Notes: generated by a model from the sequence alone, not told the origin. DNA of 64,000 nucleotides from Persicobacter psychrovividus (GCF_036492425.1 NZ_AP025292.1:868001-932000), one strand, 5' to 3'; shown: positions 14,402 to 24,198, counted from the first letter of the stretch. A program made the numbers and translations.

Positions 14402-16807
14402 ATGAAGAAGTTATTGTTGTTGGGCATGGTGATGCTCATGAGTGTTCAGCTTTATGCACAACGTTCCCTCTCGGGGACAATCATCGATGAAAGTAATGAA
14501 GAGGCGCTTCCTTTTGCCTCGGTTAGTATTTTTGATGCTTCCGAAAAGTTAGTTACTGGGGGAGCATCCAATGAAAAAGGGGTGTTTATTTTTCAAGACC
14601 TCGAAAAAGGAAATTATGTGGTGAAAATCACTTGTATCGGTTATCAGCCCACTCAGAAAAACATCCTGTTAGGTGAATTGAATGAGCATTATGACTTGGG
14701 CAAGATCGAATTGATCGCTGACACCAAAATGTTGGACGGCGTAACCGTTGCGGGTCAGCGAGCGATCAGCAGTGAAAATTTGGAGCAAAAGAGCTTCAAT
14801 ATGGACGACCTTTTGGCGCAGTCGGGTGGGTCAGTTCTGGATGCGATGAAAAACATGCCTGGCGTGGCGATTGATGCTGACGGCAAGTTGTTTTTGCGTG
14901 GTAGCGACAAGGTGATCGTCTTGATTAATGGCAAGCAATCGGCATTGACCGGCTTTGGTCAGCAGAAGGGATTGGACAATTTGCCTGCCTCAAATATTGA
15001 AAAAATTGAAGTGATTCATAACCCTTCCTCAAAGTACGATGCTGCGGGAATGGCGGGGATTGTGAACATTATTTATAAAGAATCCAAAGAAAAGGGATTC
15101 AATGGAAGCGTGGGTTTGACTTACGGTTTAGGTGCTTTGACGCAACGCAAATCAGATTTGCCTACCGACTTGGGCTCATACCAATTTACGCCAAAGTACA
15201 TTCCAAGCCTTGACCTGAACTACCGAAGCAAGAAGGTGAACTGGTTCTTGCAGTCGGAGGTGTTATCGCAAGAGAAATTACCGAACAATGAATTTACAAC
15301 AAGACATTACGAGGATGGACGTGTAACCCGTTCGCAGGTTCCTGAGAACCGTCAGCAGATTCACTATATCGTGAAGGGTGGAGCGAATATCGACCTTGAT
15401 GATAAAAATCGCCTGACCGTTTCAGGTGTTTATGACTGGGAAAACCATCAGGATACGGCACAAGTTGCTTACCTGAACAAAGGTGGGGAGCGTTACCGTT
15501 ACACCAACTGGATGGAAGATGAGATCACGGGTTTCATGAACTTTGGATTGAACTGGGAGCATCAGTTTGATCAGCCTGGACATGAATTGACTGTCGATGG
15601 GCAATATACCAAAGGTTGGGAGGATGAAACTTATTACATCAACGATAGCTCGGCGGTTCGTCAGGGACGTGATGTTACCAATATTTTGGCAATTGAGCAT
15701 ACCATTGCCACGCAGGTGGACTACACCAAACCATTGGCTTCAGGCCGTTTGGAACTTGGATTAAAGGGACAATGGAGATGGTTACCTGTTGAATATACCG
15801 TCGATCGTGGTCATGAGTCGGTGATTTATCCTGACTTGGGGGAATGGTCTGACTGGGGCGAGAATATCTATGCCACCTATATGAACTGGGTGATGGAGAA
15901 AACCAAATTCAGTATGGAAATGGGGCTTCGTGCAGAATATACGGAGGTTTTCTACAAAATTGACCCTGCCAATAAGTACTATGATGAGGATGATGCTTAT
16001 GATTACTTCCGTATTTTCCCGAACATTAGAATGAGTTATAATTTGGGCAATGATCAGAAATTTTCAGCCTTCTTGAACAGCCGTGTGGATCGTCCTGGTG
16101 AGCAGGAGTTGCGTGTGTTTCCGAAGTCTGACGATCAGGAACTGTTGAAAATGGGTAACCCATATTTGCGTCCGCAATTTACGACGGCTGTTGAATTGTC
16201 TTACCGCAAGGGGTGGTCATCGGGTAGTTTGGTTTTGGCGACATTCCACAAGTGGATCGAAGACCCGTTCATGCGTGTTTACACGGAAGATACCGAGAAT
16301 GAAAAGTATGACGTGATGTTCAAATCGTATGCAAATACAGGTTCGGCGACCAACACAGGTTTTGAGTGGGGTGTGGAGCAGAAGGTAGGCTCTTTTTGGA
16401 AAATGAACGCCAATATGAACATTTACCGCAACCATATTCATGCTTTTACAGGCATGTTGAGATTTCCTTACGAGCATGAGTTCACGGTGGAAGACCGTGT
16501 GGATTTGACTTGGGACATGAAAATCGGTAACACTTTTATCCTGCCAAGAAATTTCACCTTCCAATTGAGCGGTTTGTATGTGGCACCAAAGAACATTGCC
16601 CAAGGGCGCATGCTATCAAGAAGCTCGGTGGATTTTGGTTTGAGCAAAAAAGTGATGGAAGGCAAAGGAGAGTGGACACTTTCAATGACCGATGTCTTCA
16701 ATCAATATGGTATCCGCCAAGAAATTTATAGCGATGGATTCACAGTGAATTATGAGAATTTCTATGAAACGCAGGTCGTTCGCCTGGGCTTCAAGTATAA
16801 GTTTTAA
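14402..16807 (+). CDS. TonB-dependent-type outer-membrane receptor downstream of two-component system
   Basis: 801 residues with a signal peptide (about 1-19, ending LYA-Q). A carboxypeptidase-like N-domain begins RSLSGTIIDESNEEALPFAS, a plug follows with AGMAGIVNIIYKESK near 218-232, and a C-terminal barrel ends ETQVVRLGFKYKF. Same architecture as the receptor at 7376-9703 (OMP_b-brl_3 type). Its position 75 bp after a histidine kinase suggests that the two-component system controls it or senses its substrate, as in several Bacteroidota metal or siderophore loci; the substrate itself is unknown. A strong terminator follows at 16830-16862. Confidence 0.87.
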   Translation: MKKLLLLGMVMLMSVQLYAQRSLSGTIIDESNEEALPFASVSIFDASEKLVTGGASNEKGVFIFQDLEKGNYVVKITCIGYQPTQKNILLGELNEHYDLGKIELIADTKMLDGVTVAGQRAISSENLEQKSFNMDDLLAQSGGSVLDAMKNMPGVAIDADGKLFLRGSDKVIVLINGKQSALTGFGQQKGLDNLPASNIEKIEVIHNPSSKYDAAGMAGIVNIIYKESKEKGFNGSVGLTYGLGALTQRKSDLPTDLGSYQFTPKYIPSLDLNYRSKKVNWFLQSEVLSQEKLPNNEFTTRHYEDGRVTRSQVPENRQQIHYIVKGGANIDLDDKNRLTVSGVYDWENHQDTAQVAYLNKGGERYRYTNWMEDEITGFMNFGLNWEHQFDQPGHELTVDGQYTKGWEDETYYINDSSAVRQGRDVTNILAIEHTIATQVDYTKPLASGRLELGLKGQWRWLPVEYTVDRGHESVIYPDLGEWSDWGENIYATYMNWVMEKTKFSMEMGLRAEYTEVFYKIDPANKYYDEDDAYDYFRIFPNIRMSYNLGNDQKFSAFLNSRVDRPGEQELRVFPKSDDQELLKMGNPYLRPQFTTAVELSYRKGWSSGSLVLATFHKWIEDPFMRVYTEDTENEKYDVMFKSYANTGSATNTGFEWGVEQKVGSFWKMNANMNIYRNHIHAFTGMLRFPYEHEFTVEDRVDLTWDMKIGNTFILPRNFTFQLSGLYVAPKNIAQGRMLSRSSVDFGLSKKVMEGKGEWTLSMTDVFNQYGIRQEIYSDGFTVNYENFYETQVVRLGFKYKF

Positions 16808-16829
16808 CATTTTGGAATATTAGTTTTGA

Positions 16830-16862
16830 ACCGTCGTGGGCTTATCCTGCGACGGTTTTTTT
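16830..16862 (+). terminator. Terminator after receptor gene
   Basis: Perfect stem ACCGTCG / CGACGGT around a 13-base loop, followed by a run of T. Confidence 0.85.
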
Positions 16863-16924
16863 GCTTTTACTTTTTTGGCTCGCAGGGTAATATGCCGTGA
16901 TTCACCGCTCTTCACATTTAAGAT

Positions 16925-17755
16925 TTAGTACAGTTTATAGGCGAAGACCACACCCGTAGAGTGCTCATTAATATAAGGTACATAAGAGAGCTTTCGAAGC
17001 TTGTTTTGCCGATGAATGGTTGGGATCAGGACACCGATACCTGCGCCAATAAGTAAGCCAGTAAAGGTATCAGTAGGGAAATGTTTATAGGCCTTGAAAC
17101 GGAAATAACTCATCAGGGCAGGTGGCAGCGCGGCAAAACCGTACATCATGGCTTTTTTGGGCACTGACCAATGTGGGTGGTAGTCTATCAATACCTGCGC
17201 CATGAAAAAACTCGATACCGCAGTAGTTGTGGTGTGGCCACTGAAGAAAGAATTTTTGTTATTGGAGTCGCTCCTTTTCTCAAGGGAAAGTGTGTTATTA
17301 TATGCCAAAGGGCGATATCGGTCAAAAGAAATAGGCCCTAAATAGGAGTAAGCATTATTGGCCAAAGCCTGTGCCTGCAAATACATCAGCGTAATGTCAA
17401 TCCATTCCTGTCGAATATCTCGGTCAATATACAATAAAAGCGGCATCAAGGCACTGACCTGCAAAATGGTGTTGGAGATATTTTGGCCCTCCACCGTTTT
17501 TGTCGGGTCGAAATCGAAGACCCACCGATTAATCGGGCTCAGGCTTTGTTGATCCAGCGCCCGAAGTTCATCAAAAGTAATGGCCTCCTTTTCTCGAATA
17601 ATCTTGAAGCCCAATGCCCCTGTCCCGAACCCCACCAAGGCAGATCCTCCCGTAGTCCATCGGTTGACCTGATACACTTTAGTATCTTCTTGCACTTGTG
17701 CAAAGGCAGTCATTTGTAGCATCAGGCTTAGGAAAATAGCAATCAGTTCTTTCAT
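16925..17755 (-). CDS. PAP2-superfamily phosphatase
   Basis: 276 residues with a signal peptide (ending AFA-Q, about 1-19) and several hydrophobic segments. Two of the three phosphatase motifs are clear: FFSGHTTT (Ser172-Gly173-His174) and the R-x5-H-x3-D triad at Arg219, His225, Asp229 (RFKAYKHFPTD). The first motif is degenerate (SFDRYRPL). Members dephosphorylate lipids such as phosphatidate or undecaprenyl diphosphate at the periplasmic face. Single gene, divergent from the large fusion gene. On the minus strand, TATCTTTG (about 17800) could be a -7 element, but no good -33 was found. Confidence 0.85.
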   Translation of the reverse strand: MKELIAIFLSLMLQMTAFAQVQEDTKVYQVNRWTTGGSALVGFGTGALGFKIIREKEAITFDELRALDQQSLSPINRWVFDFDPTKTVEGQNISNTILQVSALMPLLLYIDRDIRQEWIDITLMYLQAQALANNAYSYLGPISFDRYRPLAYNNTLSLEKRSDSNNKNSFFSGHTTTTAVSSFFMAQVLIDYHPHWSVPKKAMMYGFAALPPALMSYFRFKAYKHFPTDTFTGLLIGAGIGVLIPTIHRQNKLRKLSYVPYINEHSTGVVFAYKLY

Positions 17756-17886
17756 GGTAAGGGTTATTTACAATTAATCAGGTGCTATTAGTCAAAGATA
17801 TTTTCATTACAATTGTTTTGCTGAACAATAAGGACAACAAATAGGGTTATCTGCATGAACCGAGCTGATGACCTCACCCCATTAAC

Positions 17887-20800
17887 ATGAAATTTTGGCT
17901 TTTCTTGCTGTTTTCCTTTTTCCTGCAAAACACCTTTGCACAGCCTCATAAGGGTGCTAAGGTGGTGTTTGTGGGTGGTTTGGCCTCGCTCACTGACCCG
18001 CAGCTTGAAGAGCGCTTACGGCATGAGCTGAAAACGGCGCAATCGGTGGTGCTATTGGGCGATTATGTTCCGCTTGCAAAAAAACATCGCGCAGTAGCGG
18101 ATGAACAGCTGCATAAAGTTGATCAATTGCTGAAAGACTTCAGTGGGCAGGTGATCCTGACTTCTGGCTACAATGAGTGGATGGGAGGACGAAAAGAAGG
18201 CAAAAAAAATATGCGGCAGCTCGCAGATGCTATCAATGCTCGGGAAAACTGGACGACAACAGCGCAGGCCTGCCCGAATATTGTAGAAGTGCCTGTTGGC
18301 GATCACCTCACTTTTGTGGTGCTGGACACCCAATGGTGGCTGAATCCTGAAGATCGATATTTCAATAAATGTGGCATTGAAGATCCACTTGATGTACTGA
18401 TCGAGTTACAGGATGTCTTGCGGCGAAATACAGGTCGGCAGGTGTTTGTGGTGGGGTACCACCCGATCGAAAGTTATGGTCATCACGGTGGCTATTTTTC
18501 TACGGGAGCATCGATTTTACTTGCTCCTTACGTGCTGTACCGCAAGGCGCTTGGGCTACGCTATGACCTCGCATTTCCCGAATACAAGGCGGTGGCTTCT
18601 CGTTTGAAGACCATCCTGAAGGCATTTCCCAATGTGAATTATATATCGGGGGCAGAAAAAAATCAGCAATATTTCTCTGTTGATGGTCTGCCGATACGCA
18701 ACACCAATATGGCTGAACCTGATTTTGTGAAGCCGATAACCGAGGGGTTTACCGCTAAGCAGTCGGCTTTTGTGGTTTTAACTGCGGACAAATCAATGGA
18801 GTATGAATGGTCGTTTATTGGGACTGAAGGCCATATTAAAGCGATGAAATACACCGCTACACCAACAGCGCCTGTAGAGCAGAAAAGACAGTTGCCACCT
18901 TCGGCGAGTAGTGTGGGCAGCAAATTGTACCATGACAAAAGTGGACGGAAAAGCCGTTGGATGGGGGCGAATTATCGACAGGTTTGGGAAACACCTGTAC
19001 GGGCCACCGTTTTTGATATTTCGAAGGTGTATGGTGGCCTCAAGGTCGTGAAGCGCGGAGGTGGTCAGCAAACCATGTCGCTGAGGTTACAGGACAGCAC
19101 TGGCCGTCAGTATGTGCTTCGGACGGTGGATAAAAATGTGTTGGGGGCACTGCCTGCTGAATTGCAAAAAACTATTGCTCATAGCATTGTTCAGGATCAA
19201 ATTTCGGCATCTAACCCCTATTCTGCACTGGTTGTAGCGCCTTTGTCCGATGTTGCAGGAATCTTACACCCTGTCCCGAAATTGGTTTATGTACCCGACG
19301 ATCCCCACTTTGGGATTTACCGACAAGATGTTGCCGACCGTTTGTTTTTCTTTGAACAGCGCCCCGACGGTGATTGCTCCGACCTGCCACATTTTGGCAA
19401 TTCCAAAAAGGTCATCAGTACGAAAAAAATGATTAAGAAAATGCAGTCGTCGGAAGATCATCAGGTAGATCAGCAGGCGGTTCTCAAAGCCCGTGCTTTT
19501 GATATTTGGCTTAATGACTGGGATCGGCACGATGACCAATGGCGATGGGCAGGAGAAAAAGTAGGTGGCCTGACGGTTTATCAGCCTATTCCCCGAGACC
19601 GTGATCAGGCCTTTTTTGTGAACGAGGGCATTTTACCGAAGTTGATGGCCCGACAATGGCTGATCCCCAAAATTCAAGGATTTTCGCCTTATACAGCGCA
19701 TGTGAAAAGCCATGCTTTTAATGCCCGATTTTTTGATCGGACCTTCCTGACCTCACTTTCATGGGCGCAATGGCAGCCGCAAATTGAAGCTTTAATAGCC
19801 GATCTTGACGATGCGTCGATTGATCAGGCGGTAAAATCTTTCCCGAAGGAAATCTACCCGATTGCAGGGCAAAAAACAGCTAATATGCTGAAGCAAAGAC
19901 GGGATCATCTGTTGCCCATGATGCGCCAATTTTATGATTTTCTGGCGAAGGAGGTCGATGTGGTAGGTACTAAGGATGCGGATCAGATACAGCTTGACTA
20001 TTTGGCCGATGGGGAATTGCGGGTGCGACTTTGGCACCTGAAAAAATCTGGCGATAAGGGGCGGAAGCTTTATGATCGGCGGTTTCGTGCGACCGAAACA
20101 AAATACGTACATATTTATGGCTTGTCGGGCAGAGACGAGGTGCTCATTAAGGGAGATCGTCCGTCAAAAATAAGGGTCAATATTTTCAGTAAAGGCACAA
20201 AAGATACTTATCGGTTACTGATGGAGAAGCCACCGCGTAAACTGAAAATTTATACCGTGGATACCTTACCCAAAAGTAGTGGATTAAAAAGGATTCAGGT
20301 GAGGCATTATCAGCAAAAGGAAGCAAAATATGATCGGGAGCGTTTTCAGTATGCGGTACTTTCTCCTGCATTGGCTTTGGGGTATAATATTGACGACGGT
20401 GCCTTTGTTGGGGGTGGAGGCCTGTACCGTTCCTATCGGAATTTTCATTATTGGCGACACCGCTTTGTGGGGAATTATGCCTTCCTTACAAGGGCTTTCA
20501 ACCTTGATTTGCAGTCGTCCTTATATTTACCCCTTCGGGGGATGGCTTTTGACCTTCAGGCATTTATAAAAGCCCCAAATTTCACCATTAATTATTTCGG
20601 TTTGGGGAATAATACTGAGTGGCGGGTGCCAAGGGCTGAACGGGCATTCTATCGGATCCGTTTAAATCAGTATGTCGGGCAGTTTCGCGGGTGGAAAACC
20701 CTCGGAGATCCCTTTCACCGAATTGGGCTCGGGGCTTTTGCACAGCGGACGGTCGTGGAGCCACGCATCGGGCGGTTTATATCCCGATTGAACATCAATG

Positions 20801-21429
20801 ATTTACCTGCCAATATATTTGACGGGCAGTCCTTTTTGGGCTTGTCGGTTAACTATGAGTTCGATAATATTTCAGGCAAGCGCCTGAAAGCCGAGGAGCA
20901 ATTTGCAGGCAGTGCGATTTTCCCCCGAAGGGGCTATAAGGTGAATGCTTCCCTGAAACAATACTTCGGAATGGGAGGGCTGGCGACAGATTTCACCACT
21001 TACCAAATGGATATGGCGGGCTATTTCAGTTTTTCTCAGCGGCCAAGGGTGGTGTATGCTTTGCGCCTCGGCGGACAGAAAAACTGGGGGGATTATATTT
21101 TCTATGAAGCAGCGAAACTGGGGCGGAGGGAAAATTTGCGCGGCTATCGGGCAACGCGCTTTTATGGCGATGCTTCAATATATCAAAATACTGAAATGCG
21201 AATACGACTGAGAGAATTGAATATGTATTACCTGCGGGGTGTTGTGGGCTTGCTGCTGTTTAATGATGTGGGCCGTGTATGGCTTGAGGGGGAGGATTCT
21301 GGCCGATGGCACCACGGTTATGGTGCAGGACTCTGGCTTGCACCTTTTGAGCTGGCCGTCTTGGGCTTTAACTACGCGAGGAGTCGGGAGGACGGCATGA
21401 TTAACTTTCAATTTTCTTATCAATTTTAA
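17887..21429 (+). CDS. Giant exported fusion: phosphoesterase-like, CotH/kinase-like, outer-membrane barrel
   Basis: 1180 residues with a signal peptide (about 1-18, ending TFA-Q). The first 300 residues follow the order of calcineurin-like phosphoesterases (VVFVGG near 26, VVLLGD near 54, SGYNEW near 94, VGYHPIESYGHHGG near 188), but metal ligands are altered. The middle (about 395-600) contains QYVLRTVDKN, then DIWLNDWDRHDDQW near 539 and PIPRDRDQAF near 566, resembling the catalytic loop and metal motif of CotH/FAM20-like protein kinases. From about 800 the sequence is a BamA/TamA-like surface-antigen barrel ending INFQFSYQF. The next gene starts 4 bp after its stop. Function unknown. Confidence 0.7.
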   Translation: MKFWLFLLFSFFLQNTFAQPHKGAKVVFVGGLASLTDPQLEERLRHELKTAQSVVLLGDYVPLAKKHRAVADEQLHKVDQLLKDFSGQVILTSGYNEWMGGRKEGKKNMRQLADAINARENWTTTAQACPNIVEVPVGDHLTFVVLDTQWWLNPEDRYFNKCGIEDPLDVLIELQDVLRRNTGRQVFVVGYHPIESYGHHGGYFSTGASILLAPYVLYRKALGLRYDLAFPEYKAVASRLKTILKAFPNVNYISGAEKNQQYFSVDGLPIRNTNMAEPDFVKPITEGFTAKQSAFVVLTADKSMEYEWSFIGTEGHIKAMKYTATPTAPVEQKRQLPPSASSVGSKLYHDKSGRKSRWMGANYRQVWETPVRATVFDISKVYGGLKVVKRGGGQQTMSLRLQDSTGRQYVLRTVDKNVLGALPAELQKTIAHSIVQDQISASNPYSALVVAPLSDVAGILHPVPKLVYVPDDPHFGIYRQDVADRLFFFEQRPDGDCSDLPHFGNSKKVISTKKMIKKMQSSEDHQVDQQAVLKARAFDIWLNDWDRHDDQWRWAGEKVGGLTVYQPIPRDRDQAFFVNEGILPKLMARQWLIPKIQGFSPYTAHVKSHAFNARFFDRTFLTSLSWAQWQPQIEALIADLDDASIDQAVKSFPKEIYPIAGQKTANMLKQRRDHLLPMMRQFYDFLAKEVDVVGTKDADQIQLDYLADGELRVRLWHLKKSGDKGRKLYDRRFRATETKYVHIYGLSGRDEVLIKGDRPSKIRVNIFSKGTKDTYRLLMEKPPRKLKIYTVDTLPKSSGLKRIQVRHYQQKEAKYDRERFQYAVLSPALALGYNIDDGAFVGGGGLYRSYRNFHYWRHRFVGNYAFLTRAFNLDLQSSLYLPLRGMAFDLQAFIKAPNFTINYFGLGNNTEWRVPRAERAFYRIRLNQYVGQFRGWKTLGDPFHRIGLGAFAQRTVVEPRIGRFISRLNINDLPANIFDGQSFLGLSVNYEFDNISGKRLKAEEQFAGSAIFPRRGYKVNASLKQYFGMGGLATDFTTYQMDMAGYFSFSQRPRVVYALRLGGQKNWGDYIFYEAAKLGRRENLRGYRATRFYGDASIYQNTEMRIRLRELNMYYLRGVVGLLLFNDVGRVWLEGEDSGRWHHGYGAGLWLAPFELAVLGFNYARSREDGMINFQFSYQF

Positions 21430-21433
21430 CCTT

Positions 21434-22645
21434 ATGAAAAAAAGACCATTGACGCCAGCCGAAATCATTGCCAAAGGGAAAGCATTTATTCACCAATATT
21501 ATCAGGATAACCTTCAGCTCAGCCGTTTGCCTTTCCATAATATCAAACATGTGGAAGGTGTGGTGGAGTGTGTTCAGTACCTTTCTCAACATTATCAGGT
21601 GAGTGAGCAAGACGGGCTGCTGTTGGTGGTTTCGGCACTTTTCCATGATATTGGCTATGAAAGTGGCTGCGGGAAAGGGCATGAAGAAAGAAGTGCTGAT
21701 TTACTGACAAAAGCACTTGCTGATGAGCTGTCGACGGAAGAGCTCGAACGTGCCAGACGGCTTATAATGGTCACCAAGATGGGGGAAGCACCTGAGGGAA
21801 TTGTGGAGTGTATTATGAAAGATGCGGATTACTTTCATTTGCATATGAGCGATTATATGGCGTATTCGAATAATCTTTGGCAGGAATTTCAGCAGATGGA
21901 TAACGGGCAGGGGATGTCGGAACAAGCCTATCTGGAGTGTACCCTGACTTTTCTTAACAACCATCAATATTATACTGACTTTGCCGAAAGGAATTTTGCC
22001 CTTGGCAAAGCCTATAACCTTCAGCGTATAGAAGATCGGCTGAACCAACTTATTGAGCAAACCCCTAAAGTCCGTGGTACCAATGCGAAAGTGAAGAAAA
22101 AGAAGCGTAAGAAGAAGGAGGCTTCGGTGGAGCGCGGGGTGCAATCGATGTTTCGACTTACCTCCCGAAATCAAATCAGCCTGAGTTCAATAGCAGATAA
22201 TAAGGCGAATATTTTACTGACGGTTTCTTCACTGATTGTCTCGGTGGTAACCATCTCGGGCTACCCTTACGCACAGGAGCACCCCGACCTGCAGTGGGCA
22301 ATGCTGATGTTTGTCGTTACCTCATTAATTACCCTCATTCTCGCCATTCTCTCTACCCGTCCGAAGGTGTCAAAAAAGCCCGTTTCAAAGGAAGCCCTGA
22401 CCAACAAGTCTGTCAATTTGCTGTTCTTTGGGAACTTCTGGAAAATGGCCTACCCCGAATACGAGTATGAACTCAACCGCCTGATTACCGACCGAAAAGC
22501 GCTTTACAATAACATGATTAAAGACCAATACAGCTTGGGTTTGGTGTTGGCCAAAAAGTTTAAACTCCTGCGCTTAGCCTATACCGTCTTTATGCTGGGA
22601 TTTGTAGGGACGATGATTACCTTTTTTCTTTTTATTTATTTTTGA
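21434..22645 (+). CDS. HD phosphohydrolase fused to Pycsar-effector-like membrane domain
   Basis: 403 residues. The N-terminal HD domain carries His35/His39, the HD pair His71-Asp72 (LFHDIGYE), His83 (KGHEERS) and Asp132 (KDADYF), enough for a metal-dependent nucleotide phosphohydrolase. A lysine-rich linker (219-229) leads to a segment starting RLTSRNQISLSSIADNKANI (241-260) with membrane helices near 259-277, 287-307 and 380-402; this is the pattern of the Pycsar effector family (DUF5706). It starts 4 bp after the giant fusion gene. Its 3' end overlaps the convergent nucleotide cyclase gene by 72 bp, which suggests a cyclic-nucleotide-linked role. Confidence 0.75.
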   Translation: MKKRPLTPAEIIAKGKAFIHQYYQDNLQLSRLPFHNIKHVEGVVECVQYLSQHYQVSEQDGLLLVVSALFHDIGYESGCGKGHEERSADLLTKALADELSTEELERARRLIMVTKMGEAPEGIVECIMKDADYFHLHMSDYMAYSNNLWQEFQQMDNGQGMSEQAYLECTLTFLNNHQYYTDFAERNFALGKAYNLQRIEDRLNQLIEQTPKVRGTNAKVKKKKRKKKEASVERGVQSMFRLTSRNQISLSSIADNKANILLTVSSLIVSVVTISGYPYAQEHPDLQWAMLMFVVTSLITLILAILSTRPKVSKKPVSKEALTNKSVNLLFFGNFWKMAYPEYEYELNRLITDRKALYNNMIKDQYSLGLVLAKKFKLLRLAYTVFMLGFVGTMITFFLFIYF

Positions 22646-23758
22646 GGAAGCCCCCGCATTTTGCTCTACGGCATATATAGCCACCTCATTCTGTTTGCCT
22701 TTGGGCAACACTTTATTGATGTAGGAGAAGTAATAGGAAGGGCTGAATATGCCCGCACTTTTCACAAACCTGCCAGTAACCAATAGGTTTTTGTGGAAAA
22801 GTTTACACTTTTCAAGTACCCTTGCTGCGGTGTTCAGTACGTCCCCGTGATAGGCAATTTCAATTTTTACCTCGCCCACTTCCGCTGCCATGACCAAGCC
22901 AGAGTTTATGGCGCCATTGAACTGCGGGGAAAGGCCATATTTTTCCTGAAAGTAATCTTCTTTTGCTTCCAGGCTTTTGCATACCTCATAGAAGAAATCC
23001 AGCGAGCGCTGATAATTTTTGTCGTTTGCTGGCCAGGAAAGGATGATCTCATCGCCAACATATTGATAAACCTGCGCTCGATAAACGAAAATATGATCCG
23101 TAAACTCCCGAAATACTTCCTGGATGAAGGCACTGTATTTCTTATGCCCAAGAATTTCCGCTGTCCGTGAGGAAGAAATCAGGTCGGCAAAGAGGAAAAT
23201 CCGGTCTTCCTCATGAGGAATACGGTATTTCCCCCTCAGGACTTTGTTCAGGTTACCAGGCCCGAGGTAGTTGGTGGCGGCCATATAAATGGTTACTCCA
23301 GAGTTGATGATCAGCCCAAGGACAAAGAAGTACAGCCATACTTTATTGAGCATAAACTGCGGAAGTTGCTCGAAAGCCATCAGCAGCCCGTAACCATAGT
23401 GTTGGGTATAGTAAAAGCAGTTAATGGCGATACTGATCAAAATGGCGACACACAAATACACAATATTTGAGGGGATGGTACTGGAGGCGCATACCACACG
23501 CATCTTAATCCAATTATTCAAAAACTCCTCGACCAGCCAAGTGGAGAAAGCCACCGACGAGGCTACAATGATGGTGATAAAATGCCTGTTTTTCAGTACG
23601 GTAATCGCCTTTGCCTCCAAATAAACAAAGGCATCTGAGCCCGATCCAAAGCGGATAAAACTTAGAATGAACATCCCAATGTTCCAAAGCAATAGCATGA
23701 CCAACAGGCGGTACAAGCGGTATTTATTGATAGGAGAAAGCATAAAGTTACGCCTCAT
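22574..23758 (-). CDS. Membrane class III nucleotide cyclase
   Basis: 394 residues. Four transmembrane helices (about 14-36, 58-78, 97-116, 138-160) are followed by a class III cyclase domain from about 185. Metal-binding aspartates are Asp192 (IFLFADLISSS) and Asp236 (QYVGDEIILSW); transition-state residues Asn309 and Arg313 lie in GDVLNTAARV. The base-selecting position just before the GD is Ala rather than the usual Thr or Asp, so the nucleotide made (cAMP, cGMP or a pyrimidine) cannot be assigned. A basic tail ends the protein. It converges on, and overlaps by 72 bp, the HD/Pycsar-like gene. Confidence 0.85.
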   Translation of the reverse strand: MRRNFMLSPINKYRLYRLLVMLLLWNIGMFILSFIRFGSGSDAFVYLEAKAITVLKNRHFITIIVASSVAFSTWLVEEFLNNWIKMRVVCASSTIPSNIVYLCVAILISIAINCFYYTQHYGYGLLMAFEQLPQFMLNKVWLYFFVLGLIINSGVTIYMAATNYLGPGNLNKVLRGKYRIPHEEDRIFLFADLISSSRTAEILGHKKYSAFIQEVFREFTDHIFVYRAQVYQYVGDEIILSWPANDKNYQRSLDFFYEVCKSLEAKEDYFQEKYGLSPQFNGAINSGLVMAAEVGEVKIEIAYHGDVLNTAARVLEKCKLFHKNLLVTGRFVKSAGIFSPSYYFSYINKVLPKGKQNEVAIYAVEQNAGASSKINKKKKGNHRPYKSQHKDGIG

Positions 23759-23874
23759 AGATTCTTCTTTTGTTATCCTTATTAAACAACGTGAAGGCTG
23801 TTTGTACTTCGATTTCAGCAGAACTATTGAAATCTATTGGATAGGTGCAGGTTTTTGTATGTTTACTTATGATC

Positions 23875-23899
23875 TATCGCGAGAGCCCCTCTCCTGATA
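23875..23899. repeat. Dispersed palindrome (tatcgcgagag...ctctcctgata)
   Basis: Imperfect 25-bp palindrome, the same element that ends each unit of the 25774-27721 cluster and occurs at 5485-5508. Confidence 0.75.
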
Positions 23900-24198
23900 G
23901 CCTGTTAAACATAGCCTGTCGAATATTTTTGTACCTGTCGGTACGGGGCTGTTGCATAACCATAAATTGATCTTGTTCCACGAAATTTTATTTGGTCACT
24001 GTATGGGCTGACCTGCGTGTCTGCCCGAATCATCATAAATTCTGTGTGGTTTGGATACACACATAGGTGCATCCGCAATGTCATTAAGTTAAGGATTTTG
24101 GGATGACTCAGGTCTAAATTCGAAGTGCTTGTAAAGGCATAATTCATTATGTCTCACGTAACAATTTGAATTAATCCAAGAGAAATCAGCGTTGTGTT

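Noticed and set aside
23905..24147. 80-codon minus-strand frame in the 23.8-24.4 kb gap
   Set aside because: It overlaps decayed palindromic repeats and has no protein features.
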